A stretch of DNA of 64,000 bases from Methylibium sp. Root1272 (GCF_001425905.1 NZ_LMDY01000013.1:187194-251193), one strand, 5' to 3'; counted from the first letter of the stretch, positions 44,719 through 54,514 are shown. A program made the numbers and translations. Notes: a model not told the origin generated them from the sequence alone.

Positions 44719-45210
44719 TCAGGCCGCGAGCGCGGCCTCGATGTCGCGCTTCAGGCTCTCGGGCTTGTCGGTCGGGGCATAGCGCCCGAGGACCCGGCCA
44801 TCGCGCCCGACCAGGAACTTCGTGAAGTTCCACTTGATCGCCCGCGTACCGAGCAGGCCCTTGGCCTCGTCGGTCAGCCACCGGTAGAGCGGGTGGGCGC
44901 CGGCGCCGTTGACCTCGACCTTCGCCATCATCGGGAAGCTGACGCCGTAGTTCAGCTGGCAGAAGCTGGCGATCTCGTCGTTGCTGCCGGGATCCTGGCC
45001 GCCGAACTCGTTGCTCGGGAAGCCCAGCACCGCCAGCCCGCGCCCGCCGTAGTCCTGCCACAGCGACTGCAGGCCGGCGAACTGCGGCGTGAAGCCGCAG
45101 GCGCTGGCGGTGTTGACGATCAGCAGCACCTTGCCGCGGTAGTCGGCCAGCGAGACGGCCCGGCCATCGATGGCCCTGGCCTCGAAATCGTAGATCGTCG
45201 TGGTGGTCAT
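44719..45210 (-). CDS. Glutathione peroxidase (cysteine type)
   Basis: A 163-residue thioredoxin-fold peroxidase. The catalytic Cys is in NTASACGFTPQF, the Gln in FGGQDPGSN and the Trp in KWNFTKFLVGRDG. Cysteine replaces selenocysteine as in most bacteria; these enzymes often use thioredoxin rather than glutathione. It reduces peroxides in the cytoplasm. Confidence 0.96.
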   Translation of the reverse strand: MTTTTIYDFEARAIDGRAVSLADYRGKVLLIVNTASACGFTPQFAGLQSLWQDYGGRGLAVLGFPSNEFGGQDPGSNDEIASFCQLNYGVSFPMMAKVEVNGAGAHPLYRWLTDEAKGLLGTRAIKWNFTKFLVGRDGRVLGRYAPTDKPESLKRDIEAALAA

Positions 45211-45361
45211 GCAGGAATCCCCGGAAGCCTCGCGGCGGTGGCCCCACCGATGCTAGGCCCAGTCGCTGCGCGCCGACATGCGGCACTGCGCTCGGCGTGG
45301 GATTGACGCGCCCGCCAGCGCAGCGGAGCATGCGATCCATGCGCGAACCGCTCCGCCTCCC

Positions 45362-46147
45362 ATGCCCCAACCCGTCGTGACCCCGCGGTACCGCGTGGCA
45401 CTGGTGGGATTCAGTGCCTTCGAGCAGCAGGCGCTCGAAAGCTACTTCCGGCTGGCGGCGGGCCAGACGCCTGCCTTCGAGCCGGCCGCCTCGCTCGCCG
45501 ACAGCGATTTCTGCGTGGTCGATGGCGACCGGCCGGCCGCCGTCGAGGAAGTGCGCGCCGCCGCCCGCATGGCTGCTGCCGTGTTCATCGGCCAGCAGGT
45601 GCCGGCCGGCGCGGTGATGCACCTGCACCGCCCGATCGACGCGCGACAGGTGGCGCGCGCACTCGAGACGCTGCTGCTCGCGCGCCAGGCGGTGGCCGAC
45701 CCCTACGCGCCGAAGACGGCGGCCGCGCGCCCCGCCAGGCGCCCGCGCGCGGTGGACGAGACGCGCTTCGACATCGACGTGCTGGTGGTCGACGACATCG
45801 ATATCGCGCGCCGTCTCCTGCAGGTGCAGCTGCAGAAACTGGGCTGCCGCGTCACGACGGCGGAGAGCGGCGCGGACGCGATCGAGCGTCTCCAGGCGTC
45901 GCACTTCCGCGTCGTCTTCAGCGACGTGGAGATGAAGGACATGGACGGCCTGGCGCTGTGCCAGCAGATCAAGCAGCGCCGCAAGGGGGCACCGACGGTG
46001 GTGCTGGTCAGCGCCCGGTCGACGCCCAGCGACCGCGTGCGCGCGACGATCGCCGGCGCCGACGGCTTCCTCGGCAAGCCGATCGACGCCGCCGAGCTGG
46101 TGACGGTGCTGCGCACCTGCAGCAACCGGCGGCGGCGCGCCCGCTAG
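45362..46147 (+). CDS. Response regulator with a degenerate N-terminal receiver-like domain
   Basis: A 261-residue protein. Residues 10-110 look like a receiver fold without a clear phosphorylation site; residues 135-258 are a true receiver, with DDIDIARRL acidic residues, phospho-Asp in FSDVEMKDMDG, Ser in LVSARS and the conserved Lys in LGKPID. There is no DNA-binding or enzymatic output domain. The ATG at 45362 is preferred over one at 45278 because the added 28 residues are low-complexity. No kinase gene is adjacent, although a hybrid kinase lies at 49484. Confidence 0.85.
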   Translation: MPQPVVTPRYRVALVGFSAFEQQALESYFRLAAGQTPAFEPAASLADSDFCVVDGDRPAAVEEVRAAARMAAAVFIGQQVPAGAVMHLHRPIDARQVARALETLLLARQAVADPYAPKTAAARPARRPRAVDETRFDIDVLVVDDIDIARRLLQVQLQKLGCRVTTAESGADAIERLQASHFRVVFSDVEMKDMDGLALCQQIKQRRKGAPTVVLVSARSTPSDRVRATIAGADGFLGKPIDAAELVTVLRTCSNRRRRAR

Positions 46148-46156
46148 ACCGCCGGG

Positions 46157-47179
46157 CTAGCGCCCGCGCAGCTGCCGCATCAGCGCCACGCCGGTGCCAC
46201 GGTTCACGAAGTGCGTGGTCGCCACGCGGTCCAGATCGACCTCGCCAGCCCGGTACAGCCCGGCGCGGACCATCTTGTCGTGGAAATCGCGGATGCGCTC
46301 CGGCTTCATCGCACCGATGCCCAGCGTCTGCGCATCGCCCGAGTCGACGACGCCCAGCTCCTTCATCAGGCCCACCGAGCGGGCGATAGTCTCGGCCCGC
46401 ATGTCCGGGTTGTCGCGCAGGATCAGCGCGTCGCCCGCGCGGCGGTCGCCGTACAGGTAGGTGACCCAGCCGACGATCGACGCATCGACGAAGCGCCGCA
46501 CCAGCTCGGGCTTGCGCGCCACCGTCTCGGCCGTGGTCTCGATCAGCGTCGAGTAGGTCGAGAAGCCGTGGTCGGCCAGCAGGAAGGTGAGCGGCCTGAA
46601 GCCGCCCTGCTTCTCGATCGAGACCGGCTCCTCGACCGCGTAGCCCTGCTGGATGCTCTGCGGGTTGGCAAGGAAGGGGCCGAGGTTGTAGGCATAGGGG
46701 CGCAGCTGCTCGTCGCGGAAGCCGTGCTCGCTCTTGAGCCAGGCCCACCACGTGAACTGCGCGTCCTTCGCGATCCAGGCCACCGGCGCCTTCTTCAGGT
46801 CGTCGAAGCCGCGCACGCCTTGGCCGGGGTGGGCGAACAGCGCCTGCGGATCCTTCTGGAACATCGCGGCCACCACCACGGTGGGCACGCCGTTCTTCAC
46901 GTTGTCGAAGCTGTGCAGCAGGTTGCCGGTCATCAGGAAGTCGATCCGGCCGGCCGGCAGCAGCGGCCGGTTGTTGACCTGGGGACCGCCCGGGCGGATC
47001 TGCACGTCGAGACCGTACTTCGCGTAGGTGCCGTCGGCCAGTGCCTGGTAGAAGCCGCCGTGCGCAGCCTGCGCCTTCCAGTTGGTGGCGAACACCACCT
47101 TGTCGGCGGCCCGCACGGGTGCGGCGGTCGCGCACAGCGCCGCCAGCAACAGGGAGCGGCGTTTCATCGGAACGGACAT
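46157..47179 (-). CDS. NMT1/THI5-type ABC substrate-binding protein (orphan)
   Basis: A 340-residue periplasmic binding protein with a signal peptide (KRRSLLLAALCATAAPVRA) and the NMT1/SsuA pattern KVVFATNWKAQAAHGGFYQA. This family binds thiamine precursors, nitrate, sulfonates, taurine or nucleobases. The N-terminus resembles the pyrimidine-precursor (ThiY/THI5) group. ATG codons at 47179 and 47167 are both possible. No permease or ATPase gene is nearby, so its partners are encoded elsewhere. Confidence 0.88.
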   Translation of the reverse strand: MSVPMKRRSLLLAALCATAAPVRAADKVVFATNWKAQAAHGGFYQALADGTYAKYGLDVQIRPGGPQVNNRPLLPAGRIDFLMTGNLLHSFDNVKNGVPTVVVAAMFQKDPQALFAHPGQGVRGFDDLKKAPVAWIAKDAQFTWWAWLKSEHGFRDEQLRPYAYNLGPFLANPQSIQQGYAVEEPVSIEKQGGFRPLTFLLADHGFSTYSTLIETTAETVARKPELVRRFVDASIVGWVTYLYGDRRAGDALILRDNPDMRAETIARSVGLMKELGVVDSGDAQTLGIGAMKPERIRDFHDKMVRAGLYRAGEVDLDRVATTHFVNRGTGVALMRQLRGR

Positions 47180-47290
47180 TCGGCGGCGGATGGAGGTCGG
47201 CGGGGACCGCTATCGTGCCAGTACCGGGTGCGCCGCGCCGGCGCTCGTGTTTCCTCGACCCAGCGGCGTCGGGACGGGATCAGGAGCGGT

Positions 47291-48133
47291 TCAGGCGTCG
47301 CCGAGCCGGGCAACGCTGGCGGCCACGGCTTCGTGTAGCAGCGCAGCGTCGAGGCCGGCCAGCGGCCCGAGCGCCGTGCTGGCGCGGGCCAGCATGTCGT
47401 CGCCCTGGCCTTCGAGCGCCGCGTCGACGGCCGCTCCCAGCGCGAGCAGGCGCTGCACCGACAGCGGTTCGGTCAGCCACGGCGCCGCGAAGTCTTCGCC
47501 CTCCGGTGCGACCAGGCTGCGCAGTGCCATCGGCCGCAGCCGCACGCTGGCCGCCACGTCGCCGGCCAGGCCCCAGGCCTGGCACAGCGCGCCGCCCAGG
47601 GCGGCATGGTTCAGGCCGTAGGACAGGACCTCGGCCTCGAGCTGCACCAGCGGATTCGGGGTCGTCGCCACCAGGGCCTCGTAGCCCGGCGCGTCATGGC
47701 CCACCAGCGCCGCCTGGCCGCTTTCGGCGAACAGGCCCGCGGTGTGCGCGAGCCAGGGATCGATGTCGAGCGAGGGCGCTGCGCGCCCCATCGCCAGCCC
47801 CCGGCGGCCGGCGCGCGCCCACAGCGCGGTCAGCAGCGGGCTGGGCGGGAAGGCGCCGCGCAGGCCGATCTCGAAGGTCAGCGCCGCGACCTCGCGGGTG
47901 CCGAGGTAGCGGACCGCCTCGGGCACCGACTCGACCCGCCGCAGCAGGCCGAACAGCGCCGAATTGACGGTGCGGACGACGGCCGAGGCGAGCGCCATGT
48001 CGGTCTCGATCAGTCCGCCGATGGACTGCAGGTTCGCGTCTTCATCGTGCATCAGCAGCGACAGCTGCACCAGGATCTGCGGGCAGGCCGGCAGGTCGAT
48101 GTCGAGGGCGCGCAGGGCGTTGTCGATGGCCAT
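47291..48133 (-). CDS. HDOD-domain protein
   Basis: A 280-residue HDOD protein: LPACPQILVQLSLLMHDED starts the domain and SAVVRTVNSALFGL, VPEAVRYLGTREVAAL continue it. HDOD lacks the HD metal-binding catalytic pair and usually acts in signalling and motility. The ATG at 48133 is the first that gives the family N-terminus. It is divergent from the Old Yellow Enzyme gene. Confidence 0.88.
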   Translation of the reverse strand: MAIDNALRALDIDLPACPQILVQLSLLMHDEDANLQSIGGLIETDMALASAVVRTVNSALFGLLRRVESVPEAVRYLGTREVAALTFEIGLRGAFPPSPLLTALWARAGRRGLAMGRAAPSLDIDPWLAHTAGLFAESGQAALVGHDAPGYEALVATTPNPLVQLEAEVLSYGLNHAALGGALCQAWGLAGDVAASVRLRPMALRSLVAPEGEDFAAPWLTEPLSVQRLLALGAAVDAALEGQGDDMLARASTALGPLAGLDAALLHEAVAASVARLGDA

Positions 48134-48236
48134 GTGCGCGATCCTAGGCGCAAGCACGAATCCAGTAAGCCTGCAGCAGCGCGCCTTTTGCAGTGCTTCT
48201 AGAGTGCACGCAACTTGTTCCGTGAAGGATTTGCAC

Positions 48237-49319
48237 ATGACCCGCCTGTTTGATCCGATCCGCCTCGGCGACATCGAGCTCCGCAACCGCATCGCGATGG
48301 CGCCGCTGACGCGCAACCGCGCCGTTGCCGGGCGCGTGCCGTCGCCGCTGGCCGTCGAGTACTACCGCCAGCGCGCCGACGCCGGCCTGATCGTCACCGA
48401 GGCCACGCAGATCTCGCCGCTGGGCCAGGGCTACCTCGACACGCCGGGGATCTACAGCCGCGAGCAGGTCGAGGGTTGGAAGGCGGTGACGCGCGCGGTG
48501 CATGAGCGCGGCGGCAAGATCGTGGTGCAGCTCTGGCATGTCGGACGGATCTCGCACGTCTCGCTGCTGCCCGAGGGCGAGGTGCCGGTCGCGCCGTCGG
48601 CGATCCCCGCCAAGAGCAAGACCTTCACCCGCAACGGTTTCGAGGACGTGTCGGCGCCGCGCGCGCTGGCGCTCGATGAACTGCCCGGCATCGTCGAGGA
48701 GTACCGCGTGGCGGCGCGCAACGCCATCGAGGCCGGCTTCGATGGCGTGGAGGTGCATGGCGCCAATGGCTATCTGCTCGAGCAATTCCTGCGCGACAGC
48801 ACCAACCACCGCACCGACGCCTACGGCGGCTCGATCGAGAACCGCGCGCGCCTGCTGCTCGAGGTAATGCGCGCCGTGACCGCCGAGATCGGCGCCGGCC
48901 GCACCGGGCTGCGCCTGTCGCCGGTGACGCCCGCCAACGACGCCGCGCTCGATTCCGATCCGCAGGCGCTGTTCAACCATGTGGCCGAGCAGCTGGCGCC
49001 GCTGAAGCTGGCCTTCCTGCACGTGATCGAGGGCGCGACCGGCGGCCCGCGCGACGTGGCGCCGTTCGACTATGCCGCCTTGCGCGCCCGGGTGAAGGCC
49101 CCGTGGATCGTGAACAACGGCTACGACCGCGACATGGCGATCGAGGCGGTGGCTTCCGGCCAGGCCGACGTCGTGGCCTTCGGCCGGCCCTTCATCAGCA
49201 ACCCCGACCTGGTGCAGCGGCTGCGCGTGGGCGCGCCGTTCGCGCCGCTCGACCGAGACACGCTGTACGGCGGAGGTGCCAAGGGCTACACCGACTACCC
49301 GGCGCTCCAGGCCGCGTGA
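48237..49319 (+). CDS. Old Yellow Enzyme-family ene-reductase (NemA-like)
   Basis: A 360-residue FMN-dependent reductase with LFDPIRLGDIELRNRIAMAP at the start, the substrate-anion-binding pair in VHGANGYLLEQFL and DAYGGSIENRARLL. It reduces activated C=C bonds (enones, maleimides, nitro compounds) with NADPH. It is preceded by GTGAAGGAT as a weak ribosome site. The gene stands alone; no repressor of the NemR type is adjacent. Confidence 0.94.
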   Translation: MTRLFDPIRLGDIELRNRIAMAPLTRNRAVAGRVPSPLAVEYYRQRADAGLIVTEATQISPLGQGYLDTPGIYSREQVEGWKAVTRAVHERGGKIVVQLWHVGRISHVSLLPEGEVPVAPSAIPAKSKTFTRNGFEDVSAPRALALDELPGIVEEYRVAARNAIEAGFDGVEVHGANGYLLEQFLRDSTNHRTDAYGGSIENRARLLLEVMRAVTAEIGAGRTGLRLSPVTPANDAALDSDPQALFNHVAEQLAPLKLAFLHVIEGATGGPRDVAPFDYAALRARVKAPWIVNNGYDRDMAIEAVASGQADVVAFGRPFISNPDLVQRLRVGAPFAPLDRDTLYGGGAKGYTDYPALQAA

Positions 49320-49483
49320 GGCAGCACTCCGGGACGGCGGCGGCGGGCCGCTGCTCCGGAGGCCGACGAGGATCCCCGACCCAGCCCCCTGCGGCCGGGT
49401 CGGCCGCCTTGGGATATTCCACGCGTCGGGCGTGACTTAGGATCGGTGCACCTTGTCCACGTCGCAGCTCGCTCGATGCCGCC

Positions 49484-51982
49484 ATGCCTGAACTGGGCGC
49501 CCTCATCCGCCAGCTGCAATCGCAATTCGTCCGCAGTGCCGAGCCGCACCGCGTGTTCGACGCCTTGCTGCCGGAGCTGCTTCGGCTCGGCGAGAGCGAG
49601 TACGGGTTCATCGCCGAGGTCTGGCGTCAGCCCGACGGCGCGCCCTACCTGAAGATCTTCACGCTGAGCAACATCGCCTGGGACACCGCCTCGCGCGAAC
49701 GGGTCGAGCGCGAGCGCGTCGACGGCATGGAGTTCCATAACCTGAAGACGCTGTTCGGCGCGGCCCTGGTGACCGGCGCGCCCGTGATCGCCAACGACGC
49801 GCCGAACGATCCACGCCGCGGCGGTGGACTGCCGCACGGTCATCTGGCACTGAACACCTTCCTCGGCGTGCCGCTGCACTACGGCAGCGAACTGGTCGGC
49901 ATGATCGGGCTCGCGAACCGGCAGCCGGGCTACGACGCGGCCTTGCTGGACACGCTCGATCCGCTGTTCCAGAGCATGGCCGGCATCATCGCGTCGGTGC
50001 AGCTCGACCGCCAGCGGCGCGCCGCCGAGTCCGCGTTGCGCGCCAGCGAAGAGCGCTGGCGGCACAGCTTCGAGATGGCCGGCGCCGGCATCGCCCAGAC
50101 CGGCGCCGACGGCCGGCTGCTCGAGGTCAATGCACGCTTCTGCGAAATCGTGGGGCGCTCGCGCGAGGCGCTGTTCGTCGCCAGCTTCCGCGAGCTGACG
50201 CACCCCGATGACCTTGCCGACGACGAGGCGCTGCTGCGCCGCCTGGTGGCCGGGCAGGTGCTGCGCGAGAACCGCGAGAAGCGCTACCTGCGGCCCGATG
50301 GCACGGCCCTGTGGGCGCAGCTCACCGTCACGGCGGTGTTCGACGCGCAGGGGCGCTTCCAGCACACCGTCACCGTGGCGCTCGACATCGACCAGCGCCG
50401 CCGTGCCGAAGCCGCGCTGCGGGAGCGAGAGGCGCTGTTCACGAAGCTGGCCGATCGGGTGCCGGGCGTGCTGCTGCAGTTCAACGTCGACGTGCAGGGC
50501 GTCGCGCGGGTGCCGTATGCGAGCCGCGGCCTGCGCGATCTGTTCGAACTCGACCCCGACGGCGCCGTGCGCGACGACGCGCGGCTGATGATCGAACGCG
50601 TGGCCAAGGGCCAGCGCAAGCGGGTGTGGGAAACGCTCGAGCGTGCCGGCCAGCGGCTCGAATCCTGGGCGATCGAGTTCGAGGTCGATCTGCCGTCCCG
50701 GGGCCGACGCTCGGTCGAAGCTCAGGGCTCGCCCGAACGGCTGCCCGACGGCAGCACGACCTGGCACGGCTACATCAGCGACATCACCGATCGCAAGCAG
50801 GCCGACGCCGCGCTGATGAACGCCCAGGCGGCGGCGCGTGCGAACGAGGCCAAGACCGAGTTCCTGTCGCGCATGAGCCACGAGTTGCGCACACCGCTCA
50901 ACGCGGTGCTCGGCTTCACGCAGTTGCTGCTGGGAGATCCTTCGGCGCCGCTGCAGGACAGCCAGCGGGGGCGCCTCGGCCACATCGAGCGCGCCGGCCA
51001 GCACCTGCTGGCAATGATCGGCGACGTGCTCGACCTGTCGCGGATCGAGACCGGCAGCCTGCCGCTGGCGCCGCAGGCGATCGATCTGGCCGCGCTGATC
51101 GACGAGTCCTTCGCGCTGGTGCTGCCGACGGCACGCGCCGGGGGCGTGGCGCTGGTGCAGCGCGCCGGCGGCGACCTGCACGTGCAGGCCGATCCGGTGC
51201 GGCTGCGCCAGGTGCTGGTCAACCTGCTGAGCAATGCAGTCAAGTACAACCGTTCGGGCGGCCAGGTGGTGGTGGAGACCGCGGGCGTCGACGAGCACGC
51301 CGTGCGCATCGCCGTGACCGACACGGGCGTGGGCCTGACGCCGGCGCAGCAACTGCACCTGTTCGAACCCTTCAACCGGCTCGGTGCGGAGCGCAGCAGC
51401 ATCGAGGGCACCGGGCTGGGCCTGGCGATCACGCTGCGGCTGGTGGAGCTGATGGACGGTCGCATCAGCGTGCACAGCCAGCCCGGCAGCGGTTCGACCT
51501 TCAACGTCGAGTTGCGCCGGGCGCCCGCGCCGCCCGCCCGTCCGGCTGCCGCGGGCCAGGCGCTGCCGGACGCCGCCGCGCCGGCGTCCGGCAGTGCGCC
51601 GCACAGCGTGCTCTACGCCGAGGACAACCGGCTCAACATCGAACTGGTGCAGCAACTGCTGCTGCTGCGCAGCGGCTGCGAGCTGCGGGTCGCGTACACC
51701 GGGCGCGAGGCCATCGAGAGTGCGCGCCGTCAGCCGCCCGACCTGCTGCTGATCGACATGCACCTGGGCGACATGAGCGGAATCGAGGTGCTGGACGCCC
51801 TGCGCGACGACGAGGCGCTGGAACAGGTGCCCCGCATCGCGCTGTCGGCCGACGCGCAGCCGCAGGTCGTGCGCGCCGCGCTCGAACGCGGCTTCGACGA
51901 GTACCTCACCAAGCCGGTCGACGTGGCCGAACTGCTGCGCTGCCTCGATCGCCATCTGGCGACCCGGCGGCCTGCGCGCTGA
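49484..51982 (+). CDS. Hybrid sensor histidine kinase (GAF-PAS-PAS-HisKA-HATPase-receiver)
   Basis: An 832-residue cytoplasmic kinase. Order: GAF (about 20-170), PAS (about 185-300), second PAS-like domain (about 315-440), HisKA with the phosphorylated His in MSHELRTPLNA (about 466), HATPase with NLLSNAVKYN and GTGLGLAI (about 570-685), and a receiver (about 705-828) with phospho-Asp in LLIDMHLGDMSG. No membrane helices are seen, so it probably senses a cytoplasmic or redox signal. There is no obvious output gene next to it. Confidence 0.94.
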   Translation: MPELGALIRQLQSQFVRSAEPHRVFDALLPELLRLGESEYGFIAEVWRQPDGAPYLKIFTLSNIAWDTASRERVERERVDGMEFHNLKTLFGAALVTGAPVIANDAPNDPRRGGGLPHGHLALNTFLGVPLHYGSELVGMIGLANRQPGYDAALLDTLDPLFQSMAGIIASVQLDRQRRAAESALRASEERWRHSFEMAGAGIAQTGADGRLLEVNARFCEIVGRSREALFVASFRELTHPDDLADDEALLRRLVAGQVLRENREKRYLRPDGTALWAQLTVTAVFDAQGRFQHTVTVALDIDQRRRAEAALREREALFTKLADRVPGVLLQFNVDVQGVARVPYASRGLRDLFELDPDGAVRDDARLMIERVAKGQRKRVWETLERAGQRLESWAIEFEVDLPSRGRRSVEAQGSPERLPDGSTTWHGYISDITDRKQADAALMNAQAAARANEAKTEFLSRMSHELRTPLNAVLGFTQLLLGDPSAPLQDSQRGRLGHIERAGQHLLAMIGDVLDLSRIETGSLPLAPQAIDLAALIDESFALVLPTARAGGVALVQRAGGDLHVQADPVRLRQVLVNLLSNAVKYNRSGGQVVVETAGVDEHAVRIAVTDTGVGLTPAQQLHLFEPFNRLGAERSSIEGTGLGLAITLRLVELMDGRISVHSQPGSGSTFNVELRRAPAPPARPAAAGQALPDAAAPASGSAPHSVLYAEDNRLNIELVQQLLLLRSGCELRVAYTGREAIESARRQPPDLLLIDMHLGDMSGIEVLDALRDDEALEQVPRIALSADAQPQVVRAALERGFDEYLTKPVDVAELLRCLDRHLATRRPAR

Positions 51983-52029
51983 CCACGCCGGCCGGCGCAG
52001 CGATGCGCTGCGGCGTCTGCGTCGAGGGG

Positions 52030-52100
52030 ATGGAAAAAGAAAGGGGGCGGGACGTGGTGGTCAGGGGCTCGCTCTCATCCACCCCGACCCGCCCGCCCCC
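52030..52100 (-). terminator. Rho-independent terminator on the minus strand
   Basis: A perfect nine-base stem (GGGGGCGGG at 52043-52051 with CCCGCCCCC at 52092-52100), extended inside by GGTGG/CCACC, is followed on the minus strand by CTTTCTTTTTCC. The T-run shows that it ends minus-strand transcription arriving from the small genes at 52110-52577; read on the plus strand it has only TCTT after the stem. Confidence 0.75.
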
Positions 52101-52109
52101 TCTTGGACG

Positions 52110-52295
52110 TCAACCGGTCCGCAACCTTTGACGTGCCGGTGCTGCCGGCACCACGCCCCAGGGCAGCGTGAGCTGACCGGGCGCGTTGCGGGCAGACAGC
52201 ACCGGCCCCCGACCGGGTCGCTCGGCGCTGGTGGCGATGTCACGCGATCCGCTGTAGGCAGCGGTTGCGGCAAGCTTGAAGCGCGGGGCGATCAT
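52110..52295 (-). CDS. Doubtful small reading frame
   Basis: A 61-residue basic frame starting at an ATG without a visible ribosome site. Its stop is ten bases before the minus-strand terminator stem, and it follows the better-supported small gene at 52335 by 39 bases. Position suggests it may be transcribed; the coding status is weak, and it may only be a 3' untranslated region. Confidence 0.2.
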   Translation of the reverse strand: MIAPRFKLAATAAYSGSRDIATSAERPGRGPVLSARNAPGQLTLPWGVVPAAPARQRLRTG

Positions 52296-52334
52296 GGCGG
52301 GGTGATGGTGTGTTTTGCTGTGAACGATCTCGGC

Positions 52335-52577
52335 TCAGCGAGCGCTGCGCCACTCACTGGGTGCGCAATCGCCGCCAGCCAGCACCGCGTGCAGCGGCCG
52401 GGCACCGCTGCCGGGGCCACCGGCACGCAGAGCGCGCGTCAATCCCAGCAGCCAGGCCGGCGCGTTGCCGTGGGTCTGGCGCTCGCGCGCCGCGAGGCGA
52501 AGGAGCGAGGACACCGCGCCGAACGCAACGCCGCGCGCCGGGCTGGGACGAAGCCTTGTTTTGATGCTCAGGGTCAT
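52335..52577 (-). CDS. Unknown basic small protein with a strong ribosome site
   Basis: An 80-residue protein that starts MTLSIKTRLRPSPARG. On the minus strand AGGAGGAG lies six bases before the ATG, one of the best ribosome sites in the window. The product is rich in arginine, alanine and leucine, with a single cysteine near the C-terminus and no membrane helix strong enough to call. I recognise no family. It sits alone between the peptide ABC operon and the hybrid kinase, in a region otherwise poor in genes, and has a minus-strand terminator downstream. Confidence 0.55.
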   Translation of the reverse strand: MTLSIKTRLRPSPARGVAFGAVSSLLRLAARERQTHGNAPAWLLGLTRALRAGGPGSGARPLHAVLAGGDCAPSEWRSAR

Positions 52578-52783
52578 GCCGGACTCCTCCTGCTGTATGG
52601 AGGTCGGCAACGCATCTAGCGTGCCAGCCGCGGTGCTGTGCGATGGACGGCCGCGGCCGTGCAAATCATCACGCGCCATCGCCGGCCCACCCAGCGCGGC
52701 GCTTCAACGCAGTTACACGGCCGACGCTTTTGGTCGATCGGTCGGCGCGGGTCGTCACTGCCGGCGCCGGCACGCCGCCGCAC

Positions 52784-54514
52784 TCAGGCCACCGCCGCGC
52801 CCTGGTAGCCGCGCGGGATCGCGCCCAGCAGCCGCTGCGTGTAGGCCTCGCGCGGTGCGCCGAGCAGGGCCTCGACGGCGTTGCGCTCCACCACCTCACC
52901 GTCCTTCATCACCAGCACCTCGTCGGCCATGAAGCGCACCACCGCGAGATCGTGGCTGATGAAGACGTAAGCCAGGCCCAGTTCGTCCTGCAGGTCGCGC
53001 AGCAGGTTCAACACCTGGGCCTGCACCGACACATCGAGCGCCGACACCGCCTCGTCGAGCACCAGCACCTCGGGGTCCACGGTCAGGCAGCGCGCGATCG
53101 CGATGCGCTGGCGCTGGCCGCCGGAGAACTCGTGCGGGTACTTACCCCAGGCGCCGGCGTCGAGGCCGACCTTGGCGAGCAGCGCATGCGCCCGGGCCTC
53201 GCGCGCCGCGTCGTCGCGCTCGAGGCCGTGGATGGCCATCGGCTCGACCAGCGTCTGCCCGATCGTGAAGCGCGGGTTCAGCGAGGCATAGGGGTTCTGG
53301 AACACCACCTGCAGGCGCCGGCGCATCGGCAGCCATTCGGCCTTGCCGAGCTGCAGCAGTTCGTGCGTGCCGCCACCCTTCGCGCTGCGGAACACCGCCC
53401 GGCCGCCGGTCGGCCCGCCGCTCGCCTCGTGCAGGCGCAGCAACGCCAGGCCGGCGGTGGTCTTGCCCGACCCCGATTCGCCGACGATGCCCAGCGTGTG
53501 GCCGCGCCGCAGCTCGAAGCTCACTTCCTTGACGGCAGGAAAGGCCTTGCGGCCGAACAGGCCCGAGCGCAGCCAGAAGCTCTTGCTCAGCGCCTCGACC
53601 TGCAGCACGACCGGCGCGTCCGGGTCCTTCGCCACCGCGGTGCGGGCGCCTCCGGCGGCCGGGCCGGCCAGGTGGTCGTCGATCACCGCCAGGCGCGCCG
53701 GCGGCGCTGCCAGCGTCGGCCGGCAGGCCAGCAGCGCCTGCGTGTAGGGGTCCTCCGGCGCGGTAAACAGGCGCGCGACCGGGGCCTGCTCGCGCACCGT
53801 GCCCTGGCGCATCACCACCACGTGATCGGCGATCTCGCCGACCACGCCGAGGTCGTGGCTGATGAACAGCATGCTCATGCGATGCCGCTCCTTCAGCCCG
53901 GCCAGCAGCTCGAGGATCTGGCGCTGGATGGTGACGTCGAGCGCGGTGGTCGGCTCGTCGGCGATCAGCAGCCGGGGTTCGCAGGCGATCGCCATCGCGA
54001 TCATCACGCGCTGCTGCTGGCCGCCCGACAGCTCGTGCGGATAGGCGTCGAGCCGGCGCTTCGGGTCGGGCAGGCCGACCTCGTTCAGCAGCGCCTCGGC
54101 GCGCGCCCGCGCGGCACGCCGGCCGAGCCCGAGGTGCAGCACCAGCGGCTCGACAAGCTGCTGGCCGACCGTGAACACCGGGTTCAGCGAGCTCATCGGG
54201 TCCTGGAATACGCAGGCGATCTCTCGGCCGCGCAGCGTGCGCAGTTCGGCCGGCCCGGCGCTGAGCAGTTCGCGGTCGCGGAAGCGGATGGAGCCGCGGC
54301 GCTCGGCGTTCTCGGGCAGCAGGTTCAGCACCGCCATCGCGGTGACGCTCTTGCCCGAGCCCGATTCGCCGACCAGCGCGACCGTGGTGTTCTCGGGGAT
54401 CTGGAAGCTCACGCCCTGCTCGCCGCGACCGACCGCCTCGATGCGGCTGGCCGCCTCGCCGCGGCCGAGACGGAAGCTCACGCGCAGCTGGTCGATGCTC
54501 AGCAGGACACTCAT
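52784..54514 (-). CDS. Peptide ABC transporter ATPase with two ATP-binding domains (YejF-like)
   Basis: A 576-residue protein with two complete ABC domains in tandem: Walker [10 protein letters not shown] and signature LSGGQQQR in the first, Walker [10 protein letters not shown] and signature FSGGQRQR in the second, each followed by an oligopeptide-type C-terminal extension. It corresponds to a DppD-DppF fusion as in YejF. It powers import of peptides together with the two permeases encoded upstream; the start overlaps the stop of the YejE-like gene (ATGA). Confidence 0.94.
   Translation of the reverse strand: MSVLLSIDQLRVSFRLGRGEAASRIEAVGRGEQGVSFQIPENTTVALVGESGSGKSVTAMAVLNLLPENAERRGSIRFRDRELLSAGPAELRTLRGREIACVFQDPMSSLNPVFTVGQQLVEPLVLHLGLGRRAARARAEALLNEVGLPDPKRRLDAYPHELSGGQQQRVMIAMAIACEPRLLIADEPTTALDVTIQRQILELLAGLKERHRMSMLFISHDLGVVGEIADHVVVMRQGTVREQAPVARLFTAPEDPYTQALLACRPTLAAPPARLAVIDDHLAGPAAGGARTAVAKDPDAPVVLQVEALSKSFWLRSGLFGRKAFPAVKEVSFELRRGHTLGIVGESGSGKTTAGLALLRLHEASGGPTGGRAVFRSAKGGGTHELLQLGKAEWLPMRRRLQVVFQNPYASLNPRFTIGQTLVEPMAIHGLERDDAAREARAHALLAKVGLDAGAWGKYPHEFSGGQRQRIAIARCLTVDPEVLVLDEAVSALDVSVQAQVLNLLRDLQDELGLAYVFISHDLAVVRFMADEVLVMKDGEVVERNAVEALLGAPREAYTQRLLGAIPRGYQGAAVA

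Larger units (their letters stand above)
51983..52334. other. Sparsely coding stretch after the kinase gene
   Basis: These 352 bases hold the terminator at 52030-52100 and one doubtful minus-strand reading frame (52110-52295). No plus-strand gene is supported. Composition is mixed, with short AT-rich patches near 52308-52325. Confidence 0.5.

Noticed and set aside
49295-51955. Minus-strand open frame of nearly 890 codons over the histidine kinase
   Set aside because: Antisense to a complete multi-domain kinase; no domain in the reverse product.
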